Positions 41,816 through 53,060 are shown, counted from the first letter of the stretch. The stretch: DNA of 64,000 nt from Lineus longissimus (GCF_910592395.1 NC_088325.1:8994109-9058108); one strand, 5' to 3'. Translations and numbers: made by a program. The notes: generated by a model from the sequence alone, not told the origin.

Positions 41816-42345
41816 TGATGTAACATTTTCATGCTGAAATACAAGATCAATCTATTGAATTAAATCTTCATTAAGAAACAATGTTTTTTTCTTCATTTTT
41901 ACCTTCAGGTAGTCTTCTTTTAGGCATTCATATAAATGTCTGCACACCTCAGGCACGAATCTTCCGATAGTGGTTGCAATGACTCTGGTAGAATACTCCA
42001 TACTCTTATATGTTTCACCTGTTGCGAGAAACCGGAGGGTTAATGCCAATCTCTCGCCAGGGGAAATGGCTTCCCTCATGTTGGTATCCGCTTTGGTAAT
42101 CAGTGTGGACATCTTTACCAACAGTTCATTAAAGGTCTGCTCATCCATTCTCAGGTAGTTTCTGTATGAGGCAGGGTCCTCAAGACGCAACTCGTCCATT
42201 AAAAGGCTATATGCCCCTTTTAATGGCCTCCGCAATATCCATTTTCTCGTCCAGTATCTTCGCCTCCTCCTCGTCGTCCGTTTCTTCTTGCGGAAGAAAC
42301 TCCCACGGCCAACAGTACAACGGCTGCAGAAGCCGCCAAAGCCAG
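40354..42345 (-). CDS. Harbinger DDE transposase (HARBI1-like), two exons
   Basis: Exon 1 (to 41903) has RRRRRYWTRKWI, KGAYSLLMDELRLEDPASY and AISPGERLALTLRFLATGET. The donor GTAAAA at 41902 joins in phase to exon 2 at 41175 (TTTTCCAG acceptor). Exon 2 has CLGALDGKHV (Asp), GRVGDGGVFRKSDL (Asp) and ENAFGILANRFRVF (Glu), the DDE triad of this nuclease family. It ends at 40354. The start is unresolved: an ATG at 42364 begins a typical Ala/Val-rich N-terminus but in another frame, so a frameshift near 42300 or an extra intron is needed. The intron contains exon 2 of the partner gene. Confidence 0.88.
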
Positions 42346-42783
42346 TTTTGATAGTACTGGTGGCATTCTGTTGTCACGAATGGCAAAGCTAGAAGTGCGA
42401 GGGCCTATATAGGCCATAAGAACAATACACTGAACAAGACATGACACTTGACATTAAAATCATTTGATGTTACTAGCCAATAAAAGGTCAATCCTACATT
42501 AAATTATAACCCCGCCATACACGATCCCATTTTTGATGTTAGGTAATATTTGCTATGAAATAATTATGATGGTGTACGGCGGGGTAGCAAATATTTGCAT
42601 TCAATTAAATTGGACGAAAAATGGTATAGCATTTGCTATACTATAAAATGGGACCGTGTATGGCGGGCATAATAAAGTTAGAAAAGGGCCTTGAATATGG
42701 CACGCCAAAGCGGAATAAATGCAGGACTTGAAAATATATAATGCATCATTTTGAAACATATTGCAACCCTTGAAAAACATGCC

Positions 42784-43620
42784 AACATTTCATATCACCA
42801 GCCATAACCACGGAGGCATTGATGATGTGTCCATATCAATCCTGTCCTTCATCCACGCCCACCCAGAATCGCCCAAAAGTGCTGTACTCAGGGACACCAT
42901 CGAAATCAGATGGATCCATAGATTGCGCACTGTAGCTCCGCTGGGACTCATTGTCCTAGACTAGTATGTACTGTACACATACATTGCCACGTCTTTTAAC
43001 AACTTTTCCCTATGTGTACTCTACAGGGTTCCCCCAGTCTTACTCCAAAGACAGGGGCAGCATTACTTAAACCGTATCCCAACACACTCCATGTCACATC
43101 CTATCCACTCAGGACAGGCTATCTGTCAAGCTATTGACCCCTGGAACTAACATCGGGACCATTCCGGTCCCAGACTGTCCGACGTGTAAAATACTTACAG
43201 GTCAACTGGATATGCGGCCTTTTACTCCCCACAGCCGCACATCTAGGATAGGAACATTTTTCTATCAACAGTCCACGGCCCGCCTCTGCAGGGCCAACCC
43301 ATCTTGACCAATATCGCCTTTATAAGTGTCTGATGAGCAACTCCTGCGAAACCGTTCACACCACCCCTGGTATAACCCACATGGCGCGCCTCCCCGCCAT
43401 TCCACGCAACTTTGCCGCCATGCTCCCTAGGAGCATGACGTCATGTCCATCTCAAAGCCATGACGTCATAAAGGGGCCCAGCATCACGTCAACCACTGCG
43501 TCTTGACGTCAGTTCCAACACCTCACACGGTTTAAGAGATCAAGCGAAGACTTTTGAGCCTTCACAACGGTCACACAAGCCAATTAAGCTGGTTGCATCT
43601 CATCGCATTGCCACGTCAAA
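42784..43620 (+). pseudogene. Penelope-like GIY-YIG nuclease fragment
   Basis: The frame NHGGIDDVSISILSFIHAHP, then LRDTIEIRWIHRLRTVAPLG, is the C-terminal end of a GIY-YIG endonuclease domain as found in Penelope-like retroelements (the conserved E and WIHRLRT..P.GL). The catalytic GIY and YIG parts are missing, so it is 5'-truncated. After the stop at 42962 a long trailer contains three TGACGTCA-type sites. The fragment interrupts block A/B of the inverted repeat. Confidence 0.7.
43433..43520 (+). promoter_or_regulatory. Cluster of CRE-like TGACGTCA sites
   Basis: ATGACGTCATG, ATGACGTCATA and TTGACGTCAGT occur within 85 bp, with CACGTCAA half-sites between. Perfect CRE/ATF palindromes at this density are unlikely by chance. 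They belong to the Penelope trailer; function untested. Confidence 0.5.
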
Positions 43621-43770
43621 AATAACATTTCAAAAACTTATGTCAAGATTTTAAAATATGTATCAAGAAATTTGAAAAATATGATGCAACATTTTTTTAA
43701 ATGTTGGTTAAGTGTCAGTCCATGATACCACCATGCAGGATCATGCAAATGGTGGCAAGGTGGGGGGTCA

Positions 43771-45048
43771 ACAGATCTAGTTGTAATTTCTACCACAGAC
43801 CTGTCCTAGGGTACTATGAAGGCTGGTGGATTGGTTTCGAAAACAAGATGACATTGTAAATGTCTGATGGTTCCCGATGTGCTGAATGTTGAAATAAAGT
43901 TCTGTTGACACTAGTTTTAATTCGAATTGAATTTAAACCTTAATTCGTATTAAGTGTTCACACTGAAAACGGTGTGGCACGATGCGGAACCGGTTAATCT
44001 CATGTTCAGCATCTCTGTAAGCCAGAGACTAAGGATTTCGTTTTATTTTGATCTGGTAGCATGAAGTATCGAAAATATGCTACGCTCTCGTCATTCTGTG
44101 ACGTCATCATACACATTTCTTGTAAAGCACCTCCAAAACATGTTCAAATATCACAAGAAATACACTCAAAAATAGCAACAGTTTTATGTTTCAAGGTGAT
44201 CAGATCTTGACCTCAAACCTTCAAAGTCACTGCATAATCTAAACTGCCACCTATCATAGGCATAGGTTAAGGCTCCACAACTCAACCCCTTCGACAGACC
44301 GAGATAGGAGAGGATGCCTGCTTCATAACTTTCGACCTTGCCCTTGACGTTTGACCTTCAAAGCATCACAGAAGATATAGATTGGCATGTTGTTCCCGTG
44401 TCATAGACTTAACAGTTGAAATATCAGTGGTTTCATTGGCAGGTGATTTGACCTTGACCTTGACCTCTGACCTTCAAGGTCATTGCATAACCTGAATGGG
44501 CAACCTCAATAACCTGGGCATAGGTGAAGGTTCCATGACTCTACTCCTCCCACAGACCGTGATAGTTCAAATTATCAAAATTGATATATGAAAATCTCAT
44601 GATATCTTAATGATCCAAATGCCTGACACTGTACATTTTCATGTCATTTAACTCTTTGGTAACTACACATTACCTAGACTTGGTTGCACATTGCTAACTT
44701 ACTCAGATGTCAAGATATCTCAAAATATCAAATTCGATATATCAATATCACCATGACCCTGATAACTGAGATTGAATTTGATGCACTCATTGAAATCAGG
44801 CACATCAATAACCTAGGGTAGACCTTGTTTCCAAACTTCTAACTTGAATAGGGACAGAGATATTCGCATCTGAAAAGTGTGACAGACAAAATCTCACATC
44901 TCAAAATGTCAATTTCACCATGATCCCCGTGTCGTAAGTTGACAATGATGGGCTCATTAGATTGCTAGTGTCCACAAACCTAGGGGTAGGAACTGTTTCT
45001 AGACCTCTAACCCTCATTTTAACTGAGCTGTGACAGTCATAAGACTGG
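43771..45048. repeat. Diverged repeat with GACCTT-rich tracts
   Basis: GACCTTGACCTTGACCTCTGACCTTCAAGGTCATTGCAT (about 44450-44490) and similar strings at 44205 and 44336 recur every 100-130 bp with CATAGGTGAAGG-type linkers. It looks like an old tandem or modular repeat. No ORF. Confidence 0.5.
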
Positions 45049-45123
45049 ACAGACACACACACACACAGACACACACACGCACACACACACAGACACACAG
45101 ACGCACACACACACAGACAGACA
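45049..45123. repeat. (AC)n microsatellite with AG interruptions
   Basis: A run of ACAC with interspersed AGAC. The long ORFs across it in several frames are artefacts of the dinucleotide. Confidence 0.95.
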
Positions 45124-45839
45124 CCATGACCAAACACAATATGGTTCCTGTTCTGAAAGAACCAGGAACCATAATAACCCCACAGTTTTGGGGTACGGCT
45201 GTTAACCATTTCCTACTCATTTTCCTTTTAAAAAAACATGCATTATCCCTCAAAATAGGCTAAGTCTTTTGTCAATTTTCGTGCATCAAACAGAATTATC
45301 ACTAAACACCGCCTATTGAAATTGAAAGTACATGATCTGAGCTACCTTTTCATGCCTTTTGTTTTGCCCCAGGTACATTTTAATGACAGGTACAGTACGT
45401 CCCAAAAACAATGCAATCTCAAATTTCAGTAAAAAGGCAATTTTAACCCTCCTTTAGCTCCAACACTGCAGTTTTTTAGGTGATGCCACTTCCAGGTAAG
45501 GAAGTCAGAATGCTGTTTTTTAATTTGCAAAAGAAAAAAATCCGGCCGCCCTTACGGTTTTCCGGTGAGGGGGTCGAGTCGCGCCCTTCTCACTGGTGCC
45601 CATTTTTTGCCCATTCCCTCAGATAACTGAAATAAAATTACATTTTTAGATGTTAGTGAACCCCCCTCTCCCTTGCCCCTCCCACACACTCCCTCAAACA
45701 ACCTAGAGGCCTTTATTACCCCTGTGGAGGCTTAGCGGTCTAGGCGGAAACGAACACCAGCAACGACAACAACAACAACAGTTACAGTTACAATGCATTG
45801 TGTACATGCACGTGTACATTGTGTGATAGTCTATTGAAA
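45124..45839. other. Non-coding spacer before the cysteine-rich gene
   Basis: No feature recognised beyond CAACAACAACAACAACAG near 45767. Confidence 0.4.
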
Positions 45840-46994
45840 ATGGAACCTGAAAAATCACAGTTGAAATGTGGATATGCTGTCATATCCAAGGATATCGAGT
45901 GTGGTACTGACGCTTCATACCCCAATGACAAGAGTGTGATCCCCTTGAAACAATGTAAGAAGGACGTGCACTGCCATTTGATGCGTTGGATGTCCTCCAG
46001 GAAAGCCAGTCAAGTCAAAGGTGAATGGGAGCTCATAGCACTTCGTGCTGGCGTGTTTGATATGAGTTCTCCAGTTCTGGACACCACAATATGCCCGAAC
46101 CACCGATACAAGTTGAGTTTATCATGGAATCAGCAAAGGAGATGCCAGCACCCACTTCATCAACCCTCTAAAACAAGTCGGAAGCCCAGAAAAGATGGTG
46201 GTTCAGTTCATCGAGTGATGTCTCGGGAAATATACATCAAGTGGGGAGTTTTTGTCCCAGTTGGCTCAGGTAAGGGATCAGTCTCAAAATCACTGAAGTA
46301 GAAAAGAAGCAGTAGGCCTGTAATGATACCCACTCTGACTAAACCTAACTTTGGTGCAAAACCAACTGAGTGATAACGATTTACCACTTCACTTGTGTTC
46401 TTCCTAGAAAGTTGATTGGAGCATTGACTTGATGATCAGGAAGTCCCAGTTATGATTTCCTGCCAGTGCCACTGGAGGTGATGCTTCACTGCCGTACAAA
46501 ATCAGCATGGCCGGTCGCATTATCAAAACAAGTCTATCATAATCATCATCATCATGTCCTCATACTATCATATTGCACATCATATTATCATTACCCCCAT
46601 AATCTGGTGCCTTTTCAGCTCTGTGTAAATGATGTGAGGCTAAACATCGAGTATCTGTGGCAAATGTAGAACCAGAAGTAGAACCAGCACCCATGGCTAC
46701 AGAGGTGAGTTGAATGAAAAAAAAGGGGAGAAGATTCGGGGCAAGCCAAAGTGAATATTGGTTAATTCAGCCTGCAGCGACTGACTTACATGTAAGAAGG
46801 TCACTGATGAGAGAGGAGGGGCTAAGCTGAAAACCTTGATGCCATTCTGGCTCCCATCTCCTTGGCAATGAGGGATTCTAAGCCAAACCTGATTCTCCAT
46901 CAATATCTTTTTTCAGTCCGCTGTTGCCTCTTCCTCTGTTCAACCAGCCGACGCTTTAGAAAACCCAGCAGACGGGACAGAAGGGCAAATTTGA
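45840..46994 (+). pseudogene. Three-exon Cys/His-rich protein gene with a stop
   Basis: Exon 1 45840-46269, exon 2 46619-46704, exon 3 46917-46994, all with GT..AG sites and matching phases. Exon 1 ends with TICPNHRYKLSLSWNQQRRC, QHPLHQ and VPVGSG; the spaced Cys and His residues suggest a zinc-binding module. Exon 2 reads LCK, TGA, then CEAKHRVSVANVEPEVEP; the stop (46630-46632) sits inside a CxxC pair and is one CpG-type change from an Arg codon. Exon 3 closes with SAVASSSVQPADALENPAD. I do not recognise the family. It may be the cargo of the surrounding inverted repeat. Confidence 0.5.
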
Positions 46995-49104
46995 TGGGTA
47001 ATGTTGTTGCAACAGTATCATAAGGACTGATGGTCAAGCACTCTTGAGCTGGGAGAGAGAAATGATAAGAGGGTGGAGACAGATTTTCTGAAATGTTGTC
47101 TTTGAGTCATGACTGGGCAGAATTAGCCCAGTGAAAGTTGTCAGCTACACATCAAGAATTCTTGATTTAGAATGAAAGGGTACGACTTTATTGGATGTAC
47201 ATTCATCAGGCTAGACCTGAGATTTTCCACGCCATTGATTGCAAATGCATTGTTCGCATTCTACAATACATCTCTCTTTTTCTAAATAAAATACATGGTG
47301 AATTTCCTAAAACTGTTACATGCTGTGTTTTTGTCTCCCTTGACTAACATAACCTGCAATATGAAGGACATCCAGATTTGATGTTCTAGTATATCTAGCG
47401 GATGGTTCATCAGGTAAAATGCGGGGCTTGGTTAAAAAATGATTTTATAGCGATATCTTGGGATAAATTTGAACTTTGGCTTTCAGTAAACAATTGTAAA
47501 TGCCAAGATAGATTTTTAATGTCAGTATACTTAGTAGCGCTAATGTCAGTTTTGAACAACCAAGCCTGCTACTGGAAAGTGGGACTCTCTCCTGATACTA
47601 TCCTGCACTTGGGCCTGACATGTAGTACCGTAAATGAGGTGTTACTAGTATTGGTCCCTCCCTAATAGTGGTTAGTAGTGGTTTGGCTATTGTCTGCAAA
47701 ATAGCCTTTTTTCTATGTATCATTATATTAGCTTGTAAATAAATCACCCATTTGTAAAAAAAAAGTGTCCCTGCTTCGTAGGTGGCAGCACTGTCCTCTG
47801 CAGACAGGTACAAGTGTAGCATGTGGAAAGTTGTGATCTCTCCTAAGGGACTGGACAGTACCGTAACTCAGTTCATGAAAAACTTCTCCATTCCAGTACA
47901 TGTATATGTACAATTTAGCCAATGCTAGAGCAACTCCAGGAGAACATTTCACCGCCAACCAAGGAGCTAAAAACTTCCAATTGCAGTACTCTGACGGTGC
48001 AGCCAACTGCAGGGTTGTCCTCATCAAACAGTAATTACAGTAGGAACTGCACCTTTGGTCAATTGGCTCCTTAGCAATGGAAGGTGTTACTAGTATGTGA
48101 AATGAGCACTTCTGCAAGGTTCTTAGGAACAGGATGATCCCTGCATGTGTTGATAAAGATGTATTAGTAGGTCATACCACATGCCCTTCAGGTGCCTTAG
48201 CCGTGGGGGGGGGTCCAACCCTTACAACATGCTCTGGCAGCATGACACAGGCTAATGAATGGGTCAACATTAGCATCCTCACCAACAGGGGGGTTTCTTT
48301 AGGTTTTCGGACTGTAAGAAGGCTTACATGTAGCTTATTCAATTACGTTGCCATCAGGTAGGCCAAGGCCGAAATGTTATTTGAAATTCAAATCAGCATT
48401 TCAGGACCTATGGGGCCCAATTCCCAAATTTGTAGTGATGAGCTTGTTCTTTTTATGGGGGAAAAATGCAAGTGGAGTTATTTACCGGTAGGCCTACTTA
48501 AAATAGGTTAGTAGGCCTAGGCATGGGGGGGGGGGGGTGATCATGGTGGTTGACAGTAACTACTAATCCTCATGGCCAGCACCAAGCATAAATTATGTGT
48601 TCATTATGCATTTATTTTATAATTCATCAAGTGTACACAAGGTGGCAGCACTAGCCAATGAGTGTCATTTTGGTGGAAAATAGCACTTTTTCCTTGGTTT
48701 ATCCTGGGAAAACAGTAAAAGCGGCCGGAAATTTTATTTCTGATTTTGAAAGTAGGTATCATTACCTTTATCATGTGCAAGCCACATCATTCAAAGACCT
48801 GCAGTGTTGGAGATATGAGCGTCGATAGAGAGCTCTTCCTAAGCACTGCCCCTAGGTATGCATAATTACTAGGCCTAGCATGACCAAAGTATGAAGTGTT
48901 ACTCAATGACCTGTTGCAGAATGGAAGATCTCATCAAATACTTCCATTATACAAAGGGGGAAAATCCAGCTATTTTTTTTAGTCTCTGCAGGAGTGCCCA
49001 ACATTGACCCAAAAATACACAAAAACTAGGGGGAAAAAAGCTAAAACAAGCCCCCTAACTAGGCCTGCCCCTAACTTAGCCTAACTTAACCTAAGCATAG
49101 ACTG
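46995..49104. other. Non-coding stretch
   Basis: Short ORFs only. A G run at about 48525-48537. No repeat boundary could be fixed. Confidence 0.4.
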
Positions 49105-50277
49105 GGCCAGGTCTTAGATAGTGGGGGTCAAACTGATGTTATATATTTGGATTTTGCTAAAGCTTTCGATTCCGTTCCCCATTGCCTCTTATTACATAAG
49201 ATTCGTTCCTTTGGAATCTGTGGACGTCTTCTGAGTTGGTTAACGTCGTATCTTACAAATAGGAAGCAGAGAGTTGTGATTAATGGCTCGGAGTCATCAC
49301 TTTTAGATGTACTGTCTGGTGTGCCGCAAGGGTCAATTTTAGGCCCTCTTTTATTCTTATTGTACGTAAATGATATTGCTGAGGTCGTTAGTGACGGTAC
49401 TGCCATGGATCTTTTTGCTGATGATTCCAAAATGTGTAGGGAGATAGAGTCTGTAACCGACTGTCTGCTACTTCAGACCGACCTTGATAAATTGTACGCT
49501 TGGAGTAAACGGTGGGGCATGACATTTAGCCCAAGCAAATGCATGGTCATGAGTGTTACTAGGAAGTTAAATTCGACACACTTCTTTTACAATATCAATG
49601 GTTTTGCATTGTCTCGGGTTGATAAATTCAAGGATCTTGGTATTGTCTTTTCTTCGGACCTGTCATGGTCATCTCATGTCAATGGTATTGCAAGCAGTGC
49701 AAGTAGAATGTGGGGTATGATCAGGCGTGTATGCGGGCGTACTGCAGACGTTAATTTGAATATCATGTTGTATAAATCACTTGTGCGTAGTCGCCTTGAA
49801 TATGGTACGGTGGTATTCGACACACATGTGCGACGTGATCTTGAAACTTTAGAGCGTGTCCAGCGGAGGGTGACTCGTCACATTTTAGGCCCTGATATGC
49901 CATATGTGGAGCGTCTGCGAGCGTTGTCTCTGCTGCCCCTGTCGTACCGTCGGGAAATCAAGGATCTAGTTTTTATGCAGGAATCTTATTATAATGTCCT
50001 GGATTTTAATGCACGTTTTTATATAACCCCGGCTGTAAGGGGCGACGGTTTACGACTGGCGCAGCCGAGATTCCACTCGGAGACGTTCGGTGCCTCATAC
50101 TGGGTGAGGACACCGAAGCTGTGGAACAGCCTCCCGGTCCAATTACATAATTTGAAAAAAATGCATTTTAAATCGTCACTTAATGTTTATTATTTTGACA
50201 GGTTGGATCGTTTGGATGTCGACGACATGTGCACTTTCGTCACTTTCTGCCGTTGTGCAAACTGTCGGCCCACTTAG
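49105..50277 (+). CDS. Reverse transcriptase, C-terminal two thirds
   Basis: Reads VIYLDFAKAFDSVPH (RT domain with the first catalytic Asp), LLSWLTSYLTNRKQRVVING, VLSGVPQGSILGPLLFLLYVNDI, then LFADDSKM (FADD box with the catalytic Asp pair), KCMVMSVTRK and the thumb. The tail (YKSLVRSRLEYGTVVFD, then LERVQRRVTRHILG, and TPKLWNSLPVQLHNLK) is the standard C-terminal region of the CR1/Rex1/Jockey group. The frame is open to the stop at 50277, but endonuclease and ORF1 are missing through 5' truncation. ATG 49147 is not a real start. Confidence 0.9.
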   Translation, partial: GQVLDSGGQTDVIYLDFAKAFDSVPHCLLLHKIRSFGICGRLLSWLTSYLTNRKQRVVINGSESSLLDVLSGVPQGSILGPLLFLLYVNDIAEVVSDGTAMDLFADDSKMCREIESVTDCLLLQTDLDKLYAWSKRWGMTFSPSKCMVMSVTRKLNSTHFFYNINGFALSRVDKFKDLGIVFSSDLSWSSHVNGIASSASRMWGMIRRVCGRTADVNLNIMLYKSLVRSRLEYGTVVFDTHVRRDLETLERVQRRVTRHILGPDMPYVERLRALSLLPLSYRREIKDLVFMQESYYNVLDFNARFYITPAVRGDGLRLAQPRFHSETFGASYWVRTPKLWNSLPVQLHNLKKMHFKSSLNVYYFDRLDRLDVDDMCTFVTFCRCANCRPT

Positions 50278-50461
50278 TGCGCATGTCGCCGGCACCCCGA
50301 CGACACAACCCATATTATCTGGTGCCATATAATAGGTCTCGACCTACATGGTTACCAGTGTAATGTATGTACGTTTTATTTTGTTCATAATCCAATGTCT
50401 TGTCATGTTATATCAAATATTGTACATGTATTTTACACGAATAAATAAATTAAATTAAATT
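49105..50461 (+). mobile_element. 5'-truncated non-LTR retrotransposon (CR1/Rex1 group)
   Basis: Starts abruptly inside the RT domain and ends with TAAATAAATTAAATTAAATTAA, the short tandem tail typical of this group. No target duplication could be fixed. It lies inside the large inverted repeat. Confidence 0.85.
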
Positions 50462-50551
50462 AACTCGGTTGCTAGTGATTTTTGAGAGTCATCAATTGCT
50501 GTGTAATGATGTATTAGTGGAAGGATCTTGCATACCTAATCTCGTTAAAAA

Positions 50552-51200
50552 CGGTTGACCCCCACCTTGCCACCCTCTGCATGGTGGTATCATGGACTGA
50601 CACTTAACATGTTTTCAAAATTTGTGGCAACTCTTTAAAAAAAACATCGCTATATTTTCAACAAAATTCTCGCAACATTCACGTGACCAAACAATACTAC
50701 GTGACCTTCGGAACGAGCTCTTCTGTGGGATACCTGTCGTCCATACGTGCACAGAGTAACATAAACATGCATGACATTTAGTTTCCGCATATTCGAAGTT
50801 TGTAAATGAATCGAAGAGCTTACAATCGAATCAATAGGTCTGGTTCAATATCAAACTTTTGGCGCTATCTCACAGAAGTACCACTGCAAGCTCGCGTCCA
50901 GGTCTTTCATTCCATAAAGGAAAGTCACGTGGTATTTTTTGTCACGTGAATGTTGAATTTTGTTGAAAATGTTGCCATGTTTTTTTCAAGGGTTGCAAAA
51001 TATTTTTGAAAACAAGTTAACCTACATTTTTAGGAATTGTTGCATTATATTTTCAAATTTCTTGATACATATTTATTAATCTTGACATAGGTTTATGTTA
51101 GTATGTTTTTTCAAGGGTTGCAATATATTTCAAAATGTTGCACTGTATTTTCAAGTCTTGCATTTATTCCGCTTTGGCGCGCCATACTTGAATATTTTGC
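50552..51200 (-). repeat. Right arm of the large inverted repeat
   Basis: Blocks C (50552-50614), B (51010-51085) and A (51105-51195) are inverted with respect to the left arm. Here B and A are adjacent while C and B are separated by a foldback insertion (50620-51005). Confidence 0.8.
50620..51005. repeat. Small foldback insertion in the right arm
   Basis: The left arm (CAACAAAATTCTCGCAACATT, then CACGTGACCAAACAATACTACGTGAC) pairs with the right arm near 50930-50990 (GTCACGTGGTATTTTTTGTCACGTG, then AATGTTGAATTTTGTTG). About 380 bp, non-coding; absent from the left arm of the large repeat. Confidence 0.6.
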
Positions 51201-51454
51201 CTCTTGCATCTTAAATCACTTCTGTTCGTATTGTGATCAACACCATTTGAACAGAGAATGATTGATTTAACCAGCCTGACAACTGCAAAAATGCTGTTGG
51301 TTCTTTTTTTTATAAAACCAGTAAACCTCCGTGATTGCCACAGGATGGACACATTTGCCACAGGTTTTAAGATGTCTATATAGGGCGCCTAGTCAATAAT
51401 GAGGCAATCCAAATTTCAACGTTAGGGCGTGATACATTCAGGATAATTCTTTTT
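51201..51454. other. Spacer
   Basis: No feature recognised. Confidence 0.4.
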
Positions 51455-52016
51455 TTGGCTAAAAGATCGGATTATCTGATAATGGATCACCAATACCGAC
51501 CTACTATAAAGGCCAGCCCCCCCCCCCCCCCTGCACCCCAACACACCCACACGCACACACAAGCTGGAGCTTCCGCTCATAAATGCTGTTCAGGCGATGA
51601 AAAGGCCTTCGTACAAAAATATATTCGTCCAATATTTGAGTCGATAAAGAATAGATTAAAATATCCTTACATTATTGAAGATATTGTAAAAAAATTTTCT
51701 GTCCACGAAAAACAAAAGGTCGCTTTGGAAAAGAGAAAAACTTGGGCTGAAAAATGCGAAAAATGCCACAAGGATTTCGTTTCACGAAAGGCCTCTGTAG
51801 ACAAACTCATGGCGCGGGAAGAAAAAGCTGTCGAGACATGAAAAAAAATGAAGAAGTTATGACAAAATGTCACTGTTTCTTCGATCATAAAACCACAGCT
51901 TTGCAAAGTTGTAAGGACTGTCTAATGCACTGTTTGCCTGTTTTGACAGAATCTATCAAACCGTTTAGCGGAAAGCCATGTGGAAAAGGACCTGGGGGCA
52001 AGAAAACACAATGACT
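51455..52016 (+). pseudogene. Unidentified Lys/Cys-rich ORF pair
   Basis: The first frame (51455-51841) passes through a poly-Pro tract and a THTHTHT microsatellite, then reads FVQKYIRPIFESIKNRLKYP and TWAEKCEKCHKDFVSRKASV. After its stop at 51841 another frame continues with CHCFFDHKTTALQSCKDCLM to 52014. Regular Cys spacing suggests a once-coding zinc or disulfide protein broken by a frameshift. No family recognised. Confidence 0.3.
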
Positions 52017-52529
52017 TTTAACGAAAACAGGGAGGAGAAGGGCTCCTTTAAAAACATCTTGCAAAAAGAGCTCCATTCATGTCATCTACGATCCGCGAGA
52101 ATATTGTATTCCTTTGAGCGCGAAAACAAACCCACAGCACAAACCAGAAAGAATGACACTAGCACAGTATGAATTTTACCTTTACAAAAAAATATTTGGC
52201 AAAGAAATACGCAAATAAAACAACAGCGCGCAGCTTAAAACAAACTAACTCTTCGATAAGAAACAACATTTGTAACAAAACAGTTTAAAAGAAGCTTGCT
52301 GGAGCTGACACGCCTGGGATCACTGTTAGTGTTGTTGTTGTTGTTGTATATATTTTTGTAAATGAATTATATAGCCTGTCCTGTGAACATAAGTATGAAT
52401 ACTTGTATATGAGTGAAACGCAATCGCTCCTGCTGTCTGTATATTAGAAAGGTACATTCTCTTGTTTGTATCATATAGCAGAGAAAGGCAAGAGAGCAGT
52501 TCCCAATGTCCACGCTCATTAGGGATTTT
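52017..52529. other. Non-coding spacer
   Basis: A (GTT)n tract near 52330-52346. No gene. Confidence 0.4.
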
Positions 52530-53060
52530 TTGTGAGCTCTCGAATCGTTTATTCGTTAAGATCTTTAACACAAGTATATCCCCGATCTTGACTTATGATG
52601 CTGATTTATGGGGCCATGAGGAGTTCACGTCAATTGAAGGAGTACACTATTATGCATGCAAGCGTTATATGAATGTTTCAAGAAAGGCCCATAATACTGC
52701 GGCTTTGGGAGATTGTGGCCGCCGTGAGTAGCTTCCTATTCCAAAACCAAGGTTCTGAAATACTGGTTACGATTGATGCAATATGTATATGTCTTGTATC
52801 TGCCTTTGTAAGACCAACCGTTCAATCATTTATAAATATCATGTCTACAAAACGTTATGAAATTTTACGAAATGTATCGGCCACGTATCTGCAAAAAATA
52901 AAAGAGCGGAGGCGTTAGTGTATGTGTATGACAATGTACATAAGGAGCATCGTGTCTTCCTATTGTATCATCCCGGTGTATATGTCTACATTTTCATGCT
53001 GTAAAGGGCCGGTGGCATAAAAATCAGTTGAAATAAATTGAATTGAATTGTACTGATAGA
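52530..53060 (+). pseudogene. Non-LTR retrotransposon 3' remnant
   Basis: IFNTSISPILTYDADLWG followed by IEGVHYYACKRYMNVSRKAH and NTAALGDCGRRE is the C-terminal domain found after RT in many CR1/L1-like elements (a P.L.Y..E.WG, then K..L.V, T.N....GE.GR pattern). Further parts (NRSIIYKYHVYK) are in other frames. It ends with GAAATAAATTGAATTGAATTG, a short tandem tail. Decayed. Confidence 0.6.

Larger units (their letters stand above)
39127..42668. mobile_element. PIF/Harbinger DNA transposon, 3.5 kb
   Basis: 51-bp terminal inverted repeats with one mismatch (39127-39177 and 42618-42668; start GCCCGCCATACACG). Flanking AT dinucleotides are within a short palindrome TTAT/ATAA, so the exact target duplication is ambiguous. 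Further inverted copies of the terminal motif lie inside (for example GGACCGTGTATGTCGGG at 39181 and CCCCGCCATACACGATCC at 42511). It contains the standard pair of Harbinger genes, a DDE transposase on the minus strand and a Myb/SANT-like protein on the plus strand. Confidence 0.92.
42680..43770 (+). repeat. Left arm of a large inverted repeat
   Basis: Blocks A (GGCACGCCAAAGCGGAATAA region, 42690-42783), B (TATGTCAAGATTTTAAAATATG region, 43640-43700) and C (AAGTGTCAGTCCATGATACC region, 43708-43770) are all inverted copies of blocks at 51105-51195, 51010-51085 and 50552-50614. Blocks A and B are separated here by a Penelope-like insertion. Confidence 0.8.

Noticed and set aside
44901-45263. 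Long ORFs across the AC microsatellite
   Set aside because: Open in several frames only because of the dinucleotide repeat; products are VCVCVC or THTHTH runs.
46630-46632. TGA as a selenocysteine codon
   Set aside because: It sits between two Cys of a CxxC motif and is one CpG transition from Arg; no SECIS-like hairpin was seen downstream.
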